Source of the DNA: Nemertoderma westbladi
Taxonomy: Eukaryota > Xenacoelomorpha > Nemertodermatida > Nemertodermatidae
Length of the DNA: 50,133 nt
Reading direction: 5' to 3'
NCBI GenBank assembly: GCA_032718475.1
Contig: JAUCBJ010000796.1
Coordinates: forward strand, 1-50,133
Of this stretch, positions 9,857-20,611 are shown in pieces (the stretch's first letter is position 1; every line of letters begins with the position of its first letter). The notes beneath the pieces are model-generated. The model did not search any database. It was not told where the DNA came from and worked only from the letters and a program-made list of their open reading frames with translations. A program made the position numbers and the translations under genes.

Positions 9857-11899
9857 ACTAAACTCGCTCTAACGTGGCTAAATAAAGTAGATATAAATAG
9901 TCAATATGTGCGCAGTCGAGTGAATGCAGTAAATAAACTGCTTCCCAATGGAAATTTTTATCATTTACCTACGGATGACAATCCTAGCGATCTTCTGTCT
10001 CGTGGAGTCTCAGCGAAAATACTGCTGAACTCAACTTTATGGAGAAAGGGACCTGATTGGTTAACAAACCATGATTCCTGGCCTGACCAATCCGTCATTA
10101 GTAATTCCAAATGTTATTGTGCTGAAGAGTCAATGCGTGATTCAACCTTGATTACAACTGTGACAACAAGCCTTGGTGATGAGACTATAAATTTCCAAGC
10201 CCTACTAGTTAAGAATAACTATCGTTCTTATGTAAATATTCTTTCTTATGTGTTAAAGTTTATCCGAAAGGTGAAATCTTCTATTAAAAGGCGTAGTAAG
10301 AGTGGCGAAAAACCATCTGATAAATTTCCAATTAATTTTCCGAAAGATATACCTTCGTTACAAGTAAGCGATATCGTAAGCACTGAATTGAAATTAATTC
10401 GAAATGCTCAGCGAGAAACATACTCAAAGGAGTATTCATATCTCGAGACCAAGAGAGGACCAATACCGCACTTAGTCAGACAACTTAATCTCTGTTTAGT
10501 AAATACTATTATACGTTGCAGTGGACGTATAACATATTCCTCATTGCCTTGGGAGTGTAAACTACCGATTTTACTTCCATCGAAACATTTCCTAACCGAA
10601 CTTATTATTTCCGATTCACATTCCAGATTACACGCAGGTGTTGCAGAAACTATTGTTGATATAAGACAACGGTATTGGATACCACGTATCCGACAACGTG
10701 TTGGATCAGTTATTCGCCATTGTGTACCATGCAGGAAGGTACAAGGAAGCCCCTATATACCTCCAATCCTTCCTCCTCTTCCTAAGTATCGTTTAGAAAC
10801 ATCACGTCCATTTACAATTTGTGGAGTTGATTATACCGGCCACCTATTCGTCCGCGATACTGATGAAAAATATAAGGTCTACATTGCATTATTTACGTGC
10901 CCTGCAACTCGTGCAGTACACTTAGAACTAGTAAACGATAATTCAGCAGAGAGTTTTCTGTTTGCATTTCGTAGATTCATAAGCCGTCGCGGCACCCCGA
11001 AACGAATGATAAGCGATAATTCTTCCACTTTCGTAGCGTCTAGCAATATCTTAGCGGAACTTCATGGCCATAATAGGATTAAATCGTTCCTCTTAAGAAT
11101 GAAAATTGACTGGCAATTCATCCCAGTTGGCGCCCCCTGGTTTGGTGGATTTTGGGAAAGACTCATTGGGATTACAAAGACAACTTTAAAGAAAGTTCTT
11201 GGTTGTAATCTTATAACTCGTGATGAATTGCAAACCGTGTTAACAGAAATTGAAGCTTTAATTAATGACCGTCCATTGACCTATGTACATTCCGGAGCAG
11301 ACGATACTATTCCAATAAGTCCATCTCAACTTATTTGTGGATATAGAGTAACCACTTTGAGTCAAATTACCAATGAATCGATAGATGAAATGAAAGATGA
11401 TGAAACTTATTTGGAGAATGGTGATGGTTTAACACGACGACAAGAATGGTTACAAACAATATTAAGTTCATTTGCCAATCGATGGAGAATGGAATATCTT
11501 ACAAGTTTACGCGAATATCATCGTTGGTCTACAACTAAGAATCTGGTTATCCCTAACATTGGAGAGGTTGTTATCGTTAAGCCAATTAAAGGCAACGTAC
11601 CACGTATGCAATGGCCTCTTGGACTTATAACCGCAATTCACCCTGGGATTGATGGCAACATCAGATGCGTCACTGTGAAAACTGGTGCAGGTTATTCGAA
11701 ACGTCCCATTAAGAGACTCTATCCTTTAGAGTGTAAGATGAAGGATATCAAAGATATCATTCCTCGTTCAATATCGACAGAAATACAAGTAAATGAAACT
11801 GAAAGTAAACCTATAGTAAGTAAACGTGAAAGTGCGATTCGTGCGAAAGAATGTATTACCAAATATTACGATGATGAGAGCGAAACCGAAAGTGATTGA
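9857..11899 (+). pseudogene. pol: BEL Pol: RNase H end, integrase and C-terminal domain
   Basis: Same frame as the preceding segment, separated only by the TAA at 9854-9856. Opens TKLALTWLNKVDINSQYV (RNase H tail) and HLPTDDNPSDLLSRG. Then the integrase zinc finger (HSRLHAGVAETIVDIRQRYW with HCVPCRK), and the integrase core with its acidic triad visible as GVDYTG (near 10830), ISDNSS (near 11010) and GFWERL (near 11150). The BEL C-terminal domain (GEVVIVKPIKGNVPRMQWPL) follows. Integrase joins the cDNA to host DNA. The integrase looks intact. As this part has no normal start codon of its own, it would need readthrough or trans-supply. Confidence 0.92.
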
Positions 11900-12111
11900 G
11901 ATAAAATATAAAATTAACAAGAATAAATTTATTTTGAAAATTTAATTTGGGATTATTTTTTTGTTATTTATCTGTAATATCAAATATACTATACAGTACG
12001 TTATATGGTGATATTATCTTTTTTATATGCTTTATTTTGATGAAATATTGTTAATTAGTTTATATTGTAACAAGTACATGTTATGCCATTGTCAACTTAG
12101 TGGCGGGAGTG
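11900..12111 (+). other. BEL 3' noncoding region with polypurine tract
   Basis: 212 bp of AT-rich sequence after the stop codon at 11897-11899. The purine-rich GGCGGGAGTG directly abuts the 3' LTR and is the likely plus-strand primer. Confidence 0.6.
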
Positions 12112-12450
12112 TGTCGTAAAATTTATACTGTATGTATAACTTTAATTGTGTATAAGTATACCCTACTTATTCAGTTAGTCTGTAGTTGCTACCGTAATTG
12201 TGCACCGGAAGTTCCGGTACCGCTTCTGCTGTATGTATAGGCCTTTTTCTGCCGTTCAGTTGACAATGTCAGTCAATCTGCATGTGTGCTGTGCACTTCT
12301 TCAATGTTAATTACTACCTCTTACTATTTTAAATGTACGTTTTATATGACTATGAAGAGAATTAACATTTCTTTTCCCAACGAAACACAACGCAAACCAT
12401 GGGATTAACATTCCTCAAGACACTACCGTAAACGCCCCCATTCCTCGACA
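12112..12450 (+). repeat. BEL 3' LTR (339 bp)
   Basis: Matches the 5' LTR over its full length by eye. Followed by GTATT, the second copy of the target duplication. Confidence 0.96.
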
Positions 12451-12455
12451 GTATT

Positions 12456-15395
12456 TCTTGCGAGGACACCAGATCTAAACTTCTTGCATTGACTCCATTT
12501 CCATTGCTTGAAGATGCTGTAAATCTTTGTAGGTCTGAGGAATCAGCCCAAGCTGGAGTTCAGGATTTAAAAAACCCTTCAATCAACCAAGCTTCTCGAC
12601 AATCTCGTTTTCACAACAAAAAGCCTTATAATTCCAGGCGCAACAATTCTTCTAAATCCAATTCCAGAAACAATTCTTCAACTACTGGCCCTATAGTTTG
12701 TTATGGTTGTGGTAAAACAGACCATAAACGCGCTGACTGTCCAGCAAGGAACAAAGATTGTTCTTATTGTGGCAAGGAAGGCCACTTTGCCAATGTTTGT
12801 CGGTCTAAACAAAATAATTCGAATTCATCTTCAAAACCTAAGACAAAACCCATTAGCCGCATCACCCTCAATTTGGTTGGAAGCCATAATCGTCAAGCTC
12901 CGAAAGTATTTCTGAACTTCTGTCATATCGCAACAGGACATTTATTCGGTTCTCTCAAAGCAACTCCAGATACTGGTGCTGAGGCCACTGTTGCCGGCTT
13001 AGATTTTCTTCAGGCCCTTTCTATTGACAAAGAAAATTTACTACCACCAGACCATGATGATCTTTCTGCTGCTAATGGTAGTCTTCTTTCATGCATTGGT
13101 CTCCTCCACACCACAATTTCCTATGGTGAATATTCAACTGATGAGCTTATCTGCATTTGTGAAGAAGTCAATGGAATTCTTTTGGCATGGTATACTTGTC
13201 AAAACCTAGGAATTATTTCAAGTTCATATCCAGAACCAGTTGCAGAAATTCAGTATGTTGCTTCTTCTAATTCTTCTAATATGTCACCAATTGGTATTAA
13301 AAACTCAATTCCAACAACATCATTCAAGGTTGACTTCCATCTTTCTGATGAACCTTCGCCTTCAGAATGGGATACTGTTAAGCAGAAACTCATAAAGGCT
13401 TATTCTGATGTTTTTGACCAAGATGACAAACTTCGTCCAATGAATGGCCCACCCATGACCATTTCATTAAAAGATGATGCCCAACCATATGCTATTCATA
13501 CAGCCAGGCAACTTCCTTTAGCCATTAGAGACTGGGCTAAAGCTCGCTTAGAGAAAATGGTTGAACAAGGTATTATTTGTCCAGTTCTGGATAACGAACC
13601 AACTGATTGGGTCCATCCATCCGATATCACTTCCGATATCACTTCTGATATCACTTCCGATATCACTTCCGATATCACTTCTGATATCACTTCCGATATC
13701 ATTTCCGATATCACTTCCGATATCACTTCCGATATCACTTCCAATATCACTTCCGATATCACTTCTGATATCACTTCCGATATCACTTCCGATATCAGTT
13801 CTGATATCACTTCCGATATCACTTCCGATATCACTTCTGATATCACTTCCGATATCACTTCCGATATCACTTCTGATATCACTTCCGATATCATTTCCGA
13901 TATCACTTCCGATATCACTTCCGATATCACTTCTGATATCACTTCCGATATCACTTCCGATATCACTTCTGATATCACTTCCGATATCATTTCCGATATC
14001 ACTTCCGATATCACTTCCGATATCACTTCCAATATCACTTCCGATATCACTTCTGATATCACTTCCGATATCACTTCCGATATCAGTTCTGATATCACTT
14101 CCGATATCACTTCCGATATCACTTCCAATATCACTTCCGATATCACTTCCGATATCACTTCCGATATCGATTCGATTCCAGACGCACTTTCCCGTGCCCC
14201 TGTTTCGGATCCTACTCCAGAGGATATTCTTTGTGATACAGATGTCAATGACCATGTTTCCGCAGTCATTCGTCACGTGTCTACCTCAATTGTTGTTTCT
14301 GATGCTCCAAGTCATCTCAAGGATTCATATATTGAGTCTATCCGATCATCTGCAAAGGATGATATTTCTTACATGGCTTTGGTGGATGCTGTTATTTCTG
14401 GATTTGCCTCAACATCCACACAATGTTCTGTGCACATACGCCCATTCTGGAATGTGCGACATCAGTTATCTTGTGAAGATAATCTTCTTTTATTAGGTTC
14501 CCGGATTGTAATTCCATCTTCCCTCCGCAAGAATGTCCTGAAGCACCTTCATGATGCTCATCAGGGCATTGAACGTTATAAGAGGAGAGCTAGGCAAACT
14601 GTATTCTGGCCTGGTATCAATAGCGATATTACAAACATAGTCAATTCTTGTCCCCAGTGTCAACTTTATCAACCAAGTTTACCTAAAGAGTCTCTCCAAA
14701 GCGACCCTCATCCATGTCTTCCAATGGAGGATTGCTCTGCTGATCTTTTCTACTTCAGCACCTGGTCATACCTGGTTTATGTCGATAGATATTCTGGGTG
14801 GCCATGCGTTCATTCTTGGCGTGCCGATCCTTCCAGCTCTCAAGTTATTTCAGCTCTTCGAGGATGGTTCAAAGATTTCGGTATTCCAAAACGCCTTCGT
14901 TCTGATGGTGGTACACAATTTAATTCAGCACGTTATCATGATTTCTTATCCGAATGGAATATCATCCCTGAGTATTCTACTCCTGAGTATCCTCAGTCTA
15001 ATGGCCATGCAGAGGGGGCTGTAAAGGCCATGAAATCATTGATAAAAAAGTTAGATGTCAAAGGAGATCTAAACTCTACTTGCTTTGTTCGTGGTTTGCT
15101 GGAATGGAGAAATACTCCTAAAGAACATGGTATGTCTCCAGCTCAACTGTTGTTCGGTAGATCCCTCCGTTCTACTATACCAGCTCATTCATCCACACTG
15201 GCAGGTGATTCATTCCCTATCCCTGGTCCTTCAACGTCTTCAGCAACTGAATCATATTATAATGATCATGCTCACGACTTAACCCCGATTCCTATTGGTT
15301 CCCGAGTTTGCATCCAGAGTGCACAGTCCAAACTATGGAACAAATCTGGTACGGTATCGTCCTTTCCCGTGGTACTAGGCGAGATTACCGGATAG
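12456..15395 (+). pseudogene. pol: Gypsy gag end, protease, RT start, tandem array, integrase
   Basis: In phase with the gag at 5300-5959. Order: two zinc knuckles (CYGCGKTDHKRADC and CSYCGKEGHFANVC, 12700-12800); protease active site DTGAEATVAG (near 12970); the first RT residues (ARLEKMVEQGIICPV, then PTDWVHP ending near 13617); then about 46 in-frame 12-bp repeats; then RNase H tail SIPDALSRAPV; integrase zinc finger (HDAHQGIERYKRRARQTVFW, CPQCQ); and integrase core (YVDRYSGWP, SDGGTQF, GHAEGAVKAMK). About 450-500 residues of RT and RNase H normally between these points are absent, including the YxDD box. The frame ends at 15395 because of a frameshift in the C-terminal domain. Confidence 0.9.
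13620..14169 (+). repeat. 12-bp tandem array (about 46 units) replacing RT/RNase H
   Basis: Unit TCCGATATCACT, translated SDIT, repeated for about 550 bp with variants ATTTCC (SDII), CCAATATC (SNIT) and TCAGTT (SDIS). The variants recur in the same order about 288 bp (24 units) apart, which shows a secondary block duplication. Every unit carries the palindrome GATATC. Being a multiple of three without stops, the array stays open in several frames of both strands; those extra frames are not genes. Confidence 0.95.
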
Positions 15396-15565
15396 AACTA
15401 GACAATGGTCGGGTGTATTGGAGAAATCGTCGTTATCTACATTCCATCCCAGATGACTCTTCTCTTCGTGACATAACGCCTCAAAAACAGGTACAGTTTG
15501 CTGATGATCTTCCCAGGCGCAGTTCGAGAACTCACAAGCAACCAGCAAGATTCGGAGTTCAATGA
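15350..15565 (+). pseudogene. pol: Gypsy Pol C terminus in a shifted frame
   Basis: After about 15350 the family-like C-terminal sequence (GIVLSRGTRRDYRIEL, NGRVYWRNRRYLH, RSSRTHKQPARFGVQ) reads in a different frame from the preceding integrase and ends at 15563-15565. A one-base indel near 15350 explains it. This region is the chromatin- or DNA-binding tail of integrase in many Gypsy elements. Programmed frameshifting at this position is not known to me, so I treat it as a lesion. Confidence 0.75.
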
Positions 15566-15627
15566 ACTGACCTATTGGTGGTGGTTGGATTTTTTTTTTC
15601 AGTACAAATGTCTCCTACATTGTTCTT

Positions 15628-15635
15628 GGGGGAGA
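15628..15635 (+). other. Gypsy polypurine tract
   Basis: GGGGGAGA lies directly against the first base of the 3' LTR, the expected plus-strand primer. Confidence 0.75.
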
Positions 15636-15936
15636 TGTTAGATTATGTATTGTTAGGGCTCTAGTAGACCCTGGCTTGGTGGTGGTTAGATCCAACCTAC
15701 TGGTCTTTTACCTACCGGTCCTCTTCTGGTATTCCGGTATTCAGTCTTTCCTATCTTCTAGGTCTGTAGGTACAGTAACCGTTACCGGTACCTACTGTAC
15801 TGCTGTACTGATGTGCTGTAAGGTGGTGGGTGTGTTTGTTGGTCTGTTGGTTCATATTATTGTTTGATATGCTGTTCTGTATGTCGACCATTAATAAACT
15901 GATGCACCTGGTATTCATTTATTTCCGATCCCAATA
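15636..15936 (+). repeat. Gypsy 3' LTR (301 bp)
   Basis: Same length and ends as the 5' LTR with two substitutions. AATAAA at 15893-15898. Followed by the CATAA duplication. Confidence 0.95.
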
Positions 15937-16317
15937 CATAATGAATTTACAATGTTTTGATCCAAGTAGTTTGTTTCACAAACGAACGTAGCGAGTGTGA
16001 GACAATGACGATACGAGAATCAGTATACTGTCAATTACTTTTCAACATATAATAGTTAACTATAATGTTTTGTAAGTAGTTATTAGCTGAGTTTGAACGT
16101 CTCATTAAATCTATATTGTAAAGTTGTACAATCACGAACCACTTGCTGATTAAAAACGCCAAAATAATGTAAATATTTGTATCGGAACCTTTGTAACCTT
16201 GATGCCTCCTTTGTAAAGATATACATTTTCCACAGTTACAATAAGCAGATCTAATGTTCTATAAAAACAACTAACAGCTAGCAATACTAGCGGCCGTTAA
16301 GTATTAATGACATTTTG
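15937..16317. mobile_element. Foldback repeat family A copy 2, right part
   Basis: Continues the repeat left at 4463. TTTTGATCCAAGTAGTTTG and ACAAACGAACGTAGCGAGTG correspond to the block at about 2015-2065, and GCGGCCGTTAAGTATTAATG with ACATTTTGGA corresponds to the right end of copy 1 near 2520-2550. The copies have diverged clearly, so this element is older than the Gypsy insertion. Confidence 0.5.
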
Positions 16318-16340
16318 GAGTTACAGATGCACAACTACTA

Positions 16341-16462
16341 TAGTGCTAAACACTGAAATTAAATTCAAATAATTTCAGTTTCAGTTTGCCATCCCATCTT
16401 AATTCAGTTTCAGTCTGAAAAATAATTGGATTTCAGTTTCAGTTTAATAGTGTTCAGCACAA
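16341..16462. mobile_element. Small palindromic element, possibly hAT-related
   Basis: TAGTGCTAAACACT at 16341 and the complement of AGTGTTCAGCACA at 16449-16461 form a 13-bp imperfect inverted repeat around ATTTCAGTTTCAG-type repeats. The end resembles hAT ends, but no 8-bp flanking duplication is visible. Confidence 0.3.
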
Positions 16463-17307
16463 AGGACTCCACAAACACAACATGCCACACAACACACAAC
16501 AGATAAATCAACCACGAGATGTTAGATTTCGTAAAAAAGCACAACTTTAAATGAAATACATGTTAAGTAAAACCAAACAATTAGTTGAATTCTGCATTTT
16601 GGCATCATTAAGTTAGACTCCTATGTACGGCTTTATTATTGCTAATAAAACCTTTATTGATTATAGTAAATCACTAAATACAAGTACGAACTAACAGGGA
16701 TGAGCTCAAATAGTATTAATATATTACACATAAATAATATCAGTTTTAACAAATTGACGCGCCAAAGGATATTCGAGTTGAGAATTTATAATTGTTAGAC
16801 TATAGGGTGTCTCACCCTTAGCACCAGTAAGGTTTACATGGATTTTAAAGTTATTCAATGAACTGCCACCATTCAAGAAATGAAACTTCCCCTATCCCCA
16901 TAACAATCCCATTTTTGTACGGTTTCTCTCAAACTAATCGTTCATTAAGTTTATTTTGGACACTTACACATCAAAATATTCACAATATTTAAGGCAAAAC
17001 AGCACAAATTGTAAACATAAATCCAGGCGGTGTATCAAAAAATAAATTCTAATGTGGGGCGAGCCACAAAGTCAATGTACCGAAGCATATCTTTTACAAC
17101 CGACCAAATTGAGGCAATATCTCAGCAATGACAGTGACATGTTATAAAATTTGGTAGTTTGTAAATAAGTTAACAGTTTTACAGCAAATTTGGCTGAAAG
17201 GAGCACTCAAATTTTGACCAAAATTTATCCTAGTTTTTAAAATTTGGAGCGCAATTCCAAATTCACCTTAACTAGAAAATGTAACGCTAAGGGTCATAGA
17301 CTTCGTG
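16463..17307. other. No recognisable gene
   Basis: AT-rich sequence with no supported frame. A minus-strand AATAAA (complement of TTTATT near 16950) is the first such signal I see downstream of MANF beyond the 20-bp satellite. Confidence 0.4.
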
Positions 17308-19840
17308 GAAAGTGGAACTGTAGTGGAACTGTACCGCTAGTGGAAGTGTTGTACCGTTAGTGGAACTGTTGTACCGCTAGCGGAACTGTTGTACCACTAG
17401 CGGAACTGTTGTACCTCTAGCGGAACTGTACCGCTAGCGGAACTGTACCGCTAGCGGAACTGTACCGTTAGCGGAACTGTACCGCTAGCGGAACTGTTGT
17501 ACCGTTAGTGGAACTGTTGTACCGCTAGTGGAATTGTTGTACCGCTAGTGGAACTGTTGTAGCGTTAGTGGAACTGTTGTACCACTAGCCGAACTGTTGT
17601 ACCACTAGCGGAACTGTTGTACCTCTAGCGGAACTGTACCGCTAGCGGAACTGTACCGCTAGCGGAACTGTACCGTTAGCGGAACTGTACCGCTAGCGGA
17701 ACTGTTGTACCGTTAGTGGAACTGTTGTACCGCTAGTGGAATTGTTGTACCGCTAGTGGAACTGTTGTAGCGTTAGTGGAACTGTTGTACCGCTAGCGGA
17801 ACTGTTGTACCGTTAGTGGAACTGTTGTACCGCTAGCGGAACTGTTGTACCACTAGCGGAACTGTTGTACCGCTAGCGGAACTGTTGTACCGCTAGCGGA
17901 ACTGTTGTACCGCTAGCGGAACTGTTGTACCGCTAGCGGAACTGTACCGCTAGCGGAACTGTACCGCTAGCGGAACTGTTGTACCGTTAGTGGAACTGTA
18001 CCGCTAGCGGAACTGTTGTACCGTTAGTGGAACTGTTGTACAGCTAGTGGAATTGTTGTACCGCTAGTGGAACTGTTGTAGCGTTAGTGGAACCGTTGTA
18101 CCGCTAGCGGAACTGTTGTACCGCTAGCGGAACTGTTGTACCGCTAGCGGAACTGTTGTGCCGCTAGCGGAACTGTTGTACCTTTAGTGGAACTGTTGTA
18201 CCACTAGCGGAACTGTTGTACCTTTAGTGGAACTGTTGTACCACTAGCGGAACTGTTGTACCACTAGCGGAACTGTTGTACTTTAGTGGAACTGTTGTAC
18301 CGTTAGCGGAACTGTTGTACCGTTAGCGGAACTGTTGTACCGTTAGTGGAACTGTTGTACCGCTAGCGGAACTGTTGTACCATTAGTGGAACTGTTGTAC
18401 CGTTAGCGGAACTGTTGTACCGCTATCGGAACCGTTGTACCACTAGCGGAACTGTTGTACCTTTAGTGGAACTGTTGTACCGCTAGCGTAACTGCTGTAC
18501 CGCTACTGGAACTGTTGTACCGCTAGTGGGACTGTTGTACCGCTAGTGGAACTATTGTACCGCAAGTGGAACTGTTGTACCGTTAGCGGAACTGTTGTAC
18601 CACTAGCGGAACTGTTGTAGCGTTAGTGGAACTGTTGTACCACTAGCGGAACTGTTGTACCACTAGCGGAACTGTTGTACCACTAGCGGAACTGTTGTAC
18701 CACTAGCGGAACTGTTGTACCGTTAGCGGAACTGTTGTACCGTTAGTGGAACTGTTGTACCGCTAGCGGAACCGTTGTACCACTAGCGGAACTGTTGTAC
18801 CTTTAGTGGAACTGTTGTACCGCTAGCGTAACTGCTGTACCGCTACTGGAACTGTTGTACCGCTAGTGGGACTGTTGTACCGTTAGTGGAACTGTTGTAC
18901 CGCTAGCGGAACTGTTGTAGCGTTAGTGGAACTGTTGTACCGCTAGCGGAACTGTTGTACCACTAGCGGAACTGTTGTACCACTAGCGGAACTGTTGTAC
19001 CACTAGCGGAACTGTTGTACCGTTAGCGGAACTGTTGTACCGTTAGTGGAACTGTACCGCTACTGGAACTGTTGTACCGCTAGTGGGACTGTTGTACCGC
19101 TAGTGGAACTATTGTACCGCAAGTGGAACTGTTGTACCGTTAGCGGAACTGTTGTACCACTAGCGGAACTGTTGTAGCGTTAGTGGAACTGTTGTACCAC
19201 TAGCGGAACTGTTGTACCACTAGCGGAACTGTTGTACCACTAGCGGAACTGTTGTACCACTAGCGGAACTGTTGTACCGCTAGCGGAACTGTTGTACCAC
19301 TAGCGGAACTGTTGTACCGTTAGCGGAACTGTTGTACCGTTAGTGGAACTGTACCGTTAGCGGAACTGTTGTACCGTTAGTGGAACTGTTGTACCGCTAG
19401 CGGAACTGTTGTAGCGTTAGTGGAACTGTTGTACCGCTAGCGGAACTGTTGTACCACTAGCGGAACTGTTGTACCACTAGCGGAACTGTTGTACCACTAG
19501 CGGAACTGTTGTAGCATTAGTGGAACTGTTGTACCACTAGCGGAACTGTTGTACCACTAGCGGAACTGTTGTACCACTAGCGGAACTGTTGTACCACTAG
19601 CGGAACTGTTGTACCACTAGCGGAACTGTTGTACCGTTAGTGGAACTGTTGTACCGTTAGTGGAACTGTTGTACCGCTAGCGGAACTGTTGTAGCGTTAG
19701 TGGAACTGTTGTACCGCTAGCGGAACTGTTGTACCACTAGCGGAACTGTTGTACCGTTAGCGGAACTGTTGTACCGTTAGTGGAACTGTACCGCTAGCGG
19801 AACTGTTGTACCATTAGTAGAACTGTTGTACCGTTAGTGA
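17308..19840. repeat. 20-bp satellite, about 2.5 kb
   Basis: Unit CCGCTAGCGGAACTGTTGTA with a 17-bp form lacking GTT. The common unit contains the 10-bp palindrome CCGCTAGCGG. Variants are CCACTAGCGG, CCGTTAGTGG, CCGCTAGTGG and CCTTTAGTGG. Longer blocks recur: a block at about 17394-17580 reappears at about 17602-17790, and the variant run with CGCTACTGG, TAGTGGGACTG and CGCAAGTGG occurs near 18490 and again near 19058. No protein is encoded. Confidence 0.95.
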
Positions 19841-19902
19841 ACGAAGACGCTTTAGGAATAAAAAGTAGGGAATTGCCAATATGCCGGAAGTCTCGCGATG
19901 AC

Positions 19903-20214
19903 TCATAATTCAGATTTTGGTACATGGACCGACTTGAGTTCCTCGATCCGTCTAATAAAGTCCCCCTTCTCAGCGCACCCCCTGCATGCCTCGCCCCAAT
20001 CCTCGAGGATTTTCTTCAGCTCTCTCACTCTCATCCGATTAAGATCCACCGACTTCCAATCGATCTTCTTATCGTACCGCAGTTCGCAGACCTGCGCGTC
20101 CAATTTATTCATTTTCTCACATATTTTTGAAGCCGGTAGGTAGTTGATGAGCGGCTGGGCCACTTGGCCTAACAGACCCGTGGCTGCGTTCTCGGAACCA
20201 CCGATATACCAACA
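19903..20214 (-). CDS. MANF: MANF exon 3 (C-terminal exon)
   Basis: Encodes 103 residues and a stop. The acceptor AG is the complement of 20215-20216, preceded by a pyrimidine-rich tract. It begins CWYIGGSENAATG, which matches the family motif CYYIG. Then SKICEKMNKLDAQVCELRYD, the SAP-like C-terminal domain (VDLNRMRVRELKKILEDWGE), the CXXC motif (ACRGCAEKGDF), and the end KSEL. KSEL is a KDEL-like ER-retention signal in the same place as RTDL in the human protein. The C-terminal domain of MANF is linked to cell protection and ER chaperone binding. The 20-bp satellite begins only about 60 bp after the stop codon, and no polyadenylation signal is visible in that gap. Confidence 0.95.
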   Translation of the reverse strand, partial: CWYIGGSENAATGLLGQVAQPLINYLPASKICEKMNKLDAQVCELRYDKKIDWKSVDLNRMRVRELKKILEDWGEACRGCAEKGDFIRRIEELKSVHVPKSEL

Positions 20215-20518
20215 CTGGAATACAAAGAATGGCGTTATGGCGTTATTACGATGGCGTCAGGCACGGCGCACGCTCTCCGATCAAATAAAAGGCCAGACAA
20301 TAAAACCTACAGATAACAAATATGATACTAAATAAAAACGTTATAGCTCGTATTCCTCTTTAAAATAGCATGTCTTTAATCTTGTCTTAAAAGATGCTCT
20401 ATCTCTTTTTATTCAAACACAAAAAAAAATTTAGCGAACAATATTTCAACACTAGGTGAATTGTTTTGGTTAAAATAAAATTATTTTTGGGGTAAAACTT
20501 TATAGTTATTAAAATTGT

Positions 20519-20590
20519 GGATGACATTAACCAGAACTCCAATGTATGCTGACGATACAAACATCCTCGCAACAACGACGGAACGTTGTA
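20519..20590 (+). pseudogene. Tiny reverse transcriptase trace (YADD box)
   Basis: One frame reads MYADDTNILATTTE, which matches the YADD catalytic box of LINE reverse transcriptases (FADDTNIL type). Only about 70 bp remains before the poly-C run. Too short to assign to a family. Confidence 0.35.
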
Positions 20591-20594
20591 TACA

Positions 20595-20611
20595 CCCCCC
20601 CCCCCCCCCCC
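20595..20611. repeat. Poly-C run (17 C)
   Basis: An uninterrupted C run forms the left border of the 50-bp satellite. Length is likely variable or imprecise, as with any homopolymer. Confidence 0.9.

Larger units (their letters stand above)
5960..12450 (+). mobile_element. BEL/Pao LTR retrotransposon nested in Gypsy gag
   Basis: 339-bp LTRs at 5960-6298 and 12112-12450 appear identical base for base. GTATT duplications lie at 5955-5959 and 12451-12455. One coding frame runs gag (DUF1759-like), zinc knuckles, aspartic protease, reverse transcriptase, RNase H, integrase and a C-terminal domain, the BEL/Pao order. Three lesions occur: TAA at 6743-6745, TAA at 9854-9856, and YVDN instead of YVDD in the RT active site. 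Identical LTRs show a very recent insertion, later than the Gypsy it interrupts. Confidence 0.96.
4464..15936 (+). mobile_element. Gypsy-type LTR retrotransposon, defective, containing a nested BEL element
   Basis: The element has 301-bp LTRs at each end, CATAA duplications (4459-4463 and 15937-15941), a TGG primer-binding site directly after the 5' LTR, and a purine tract directly before the 3' LTR. Coding order is gag, two zinc knuckles, protease, start of reverse transcriptase, a 12-bp tandem array, end of RNase H, then integrase; integrase after RT/RNase H is the Gypsy (Metaviridae) order. It is split in gag by the BEL element at 5960-12450. The LTRs differ at 2 of 301 positions, so the insertion is recent. 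It cannot be autonomous because the RT and RNase H cores are missing and the integrase C terminus is frameshifted. Clade not determined. Confidence 0.95.

Noticed and set aside
13496-14496. Minus- and plus-strand frames of 242-311 residues over the 12-bp array
   Set aside because: They are shadows of the array inside the Gypsy pol frame.
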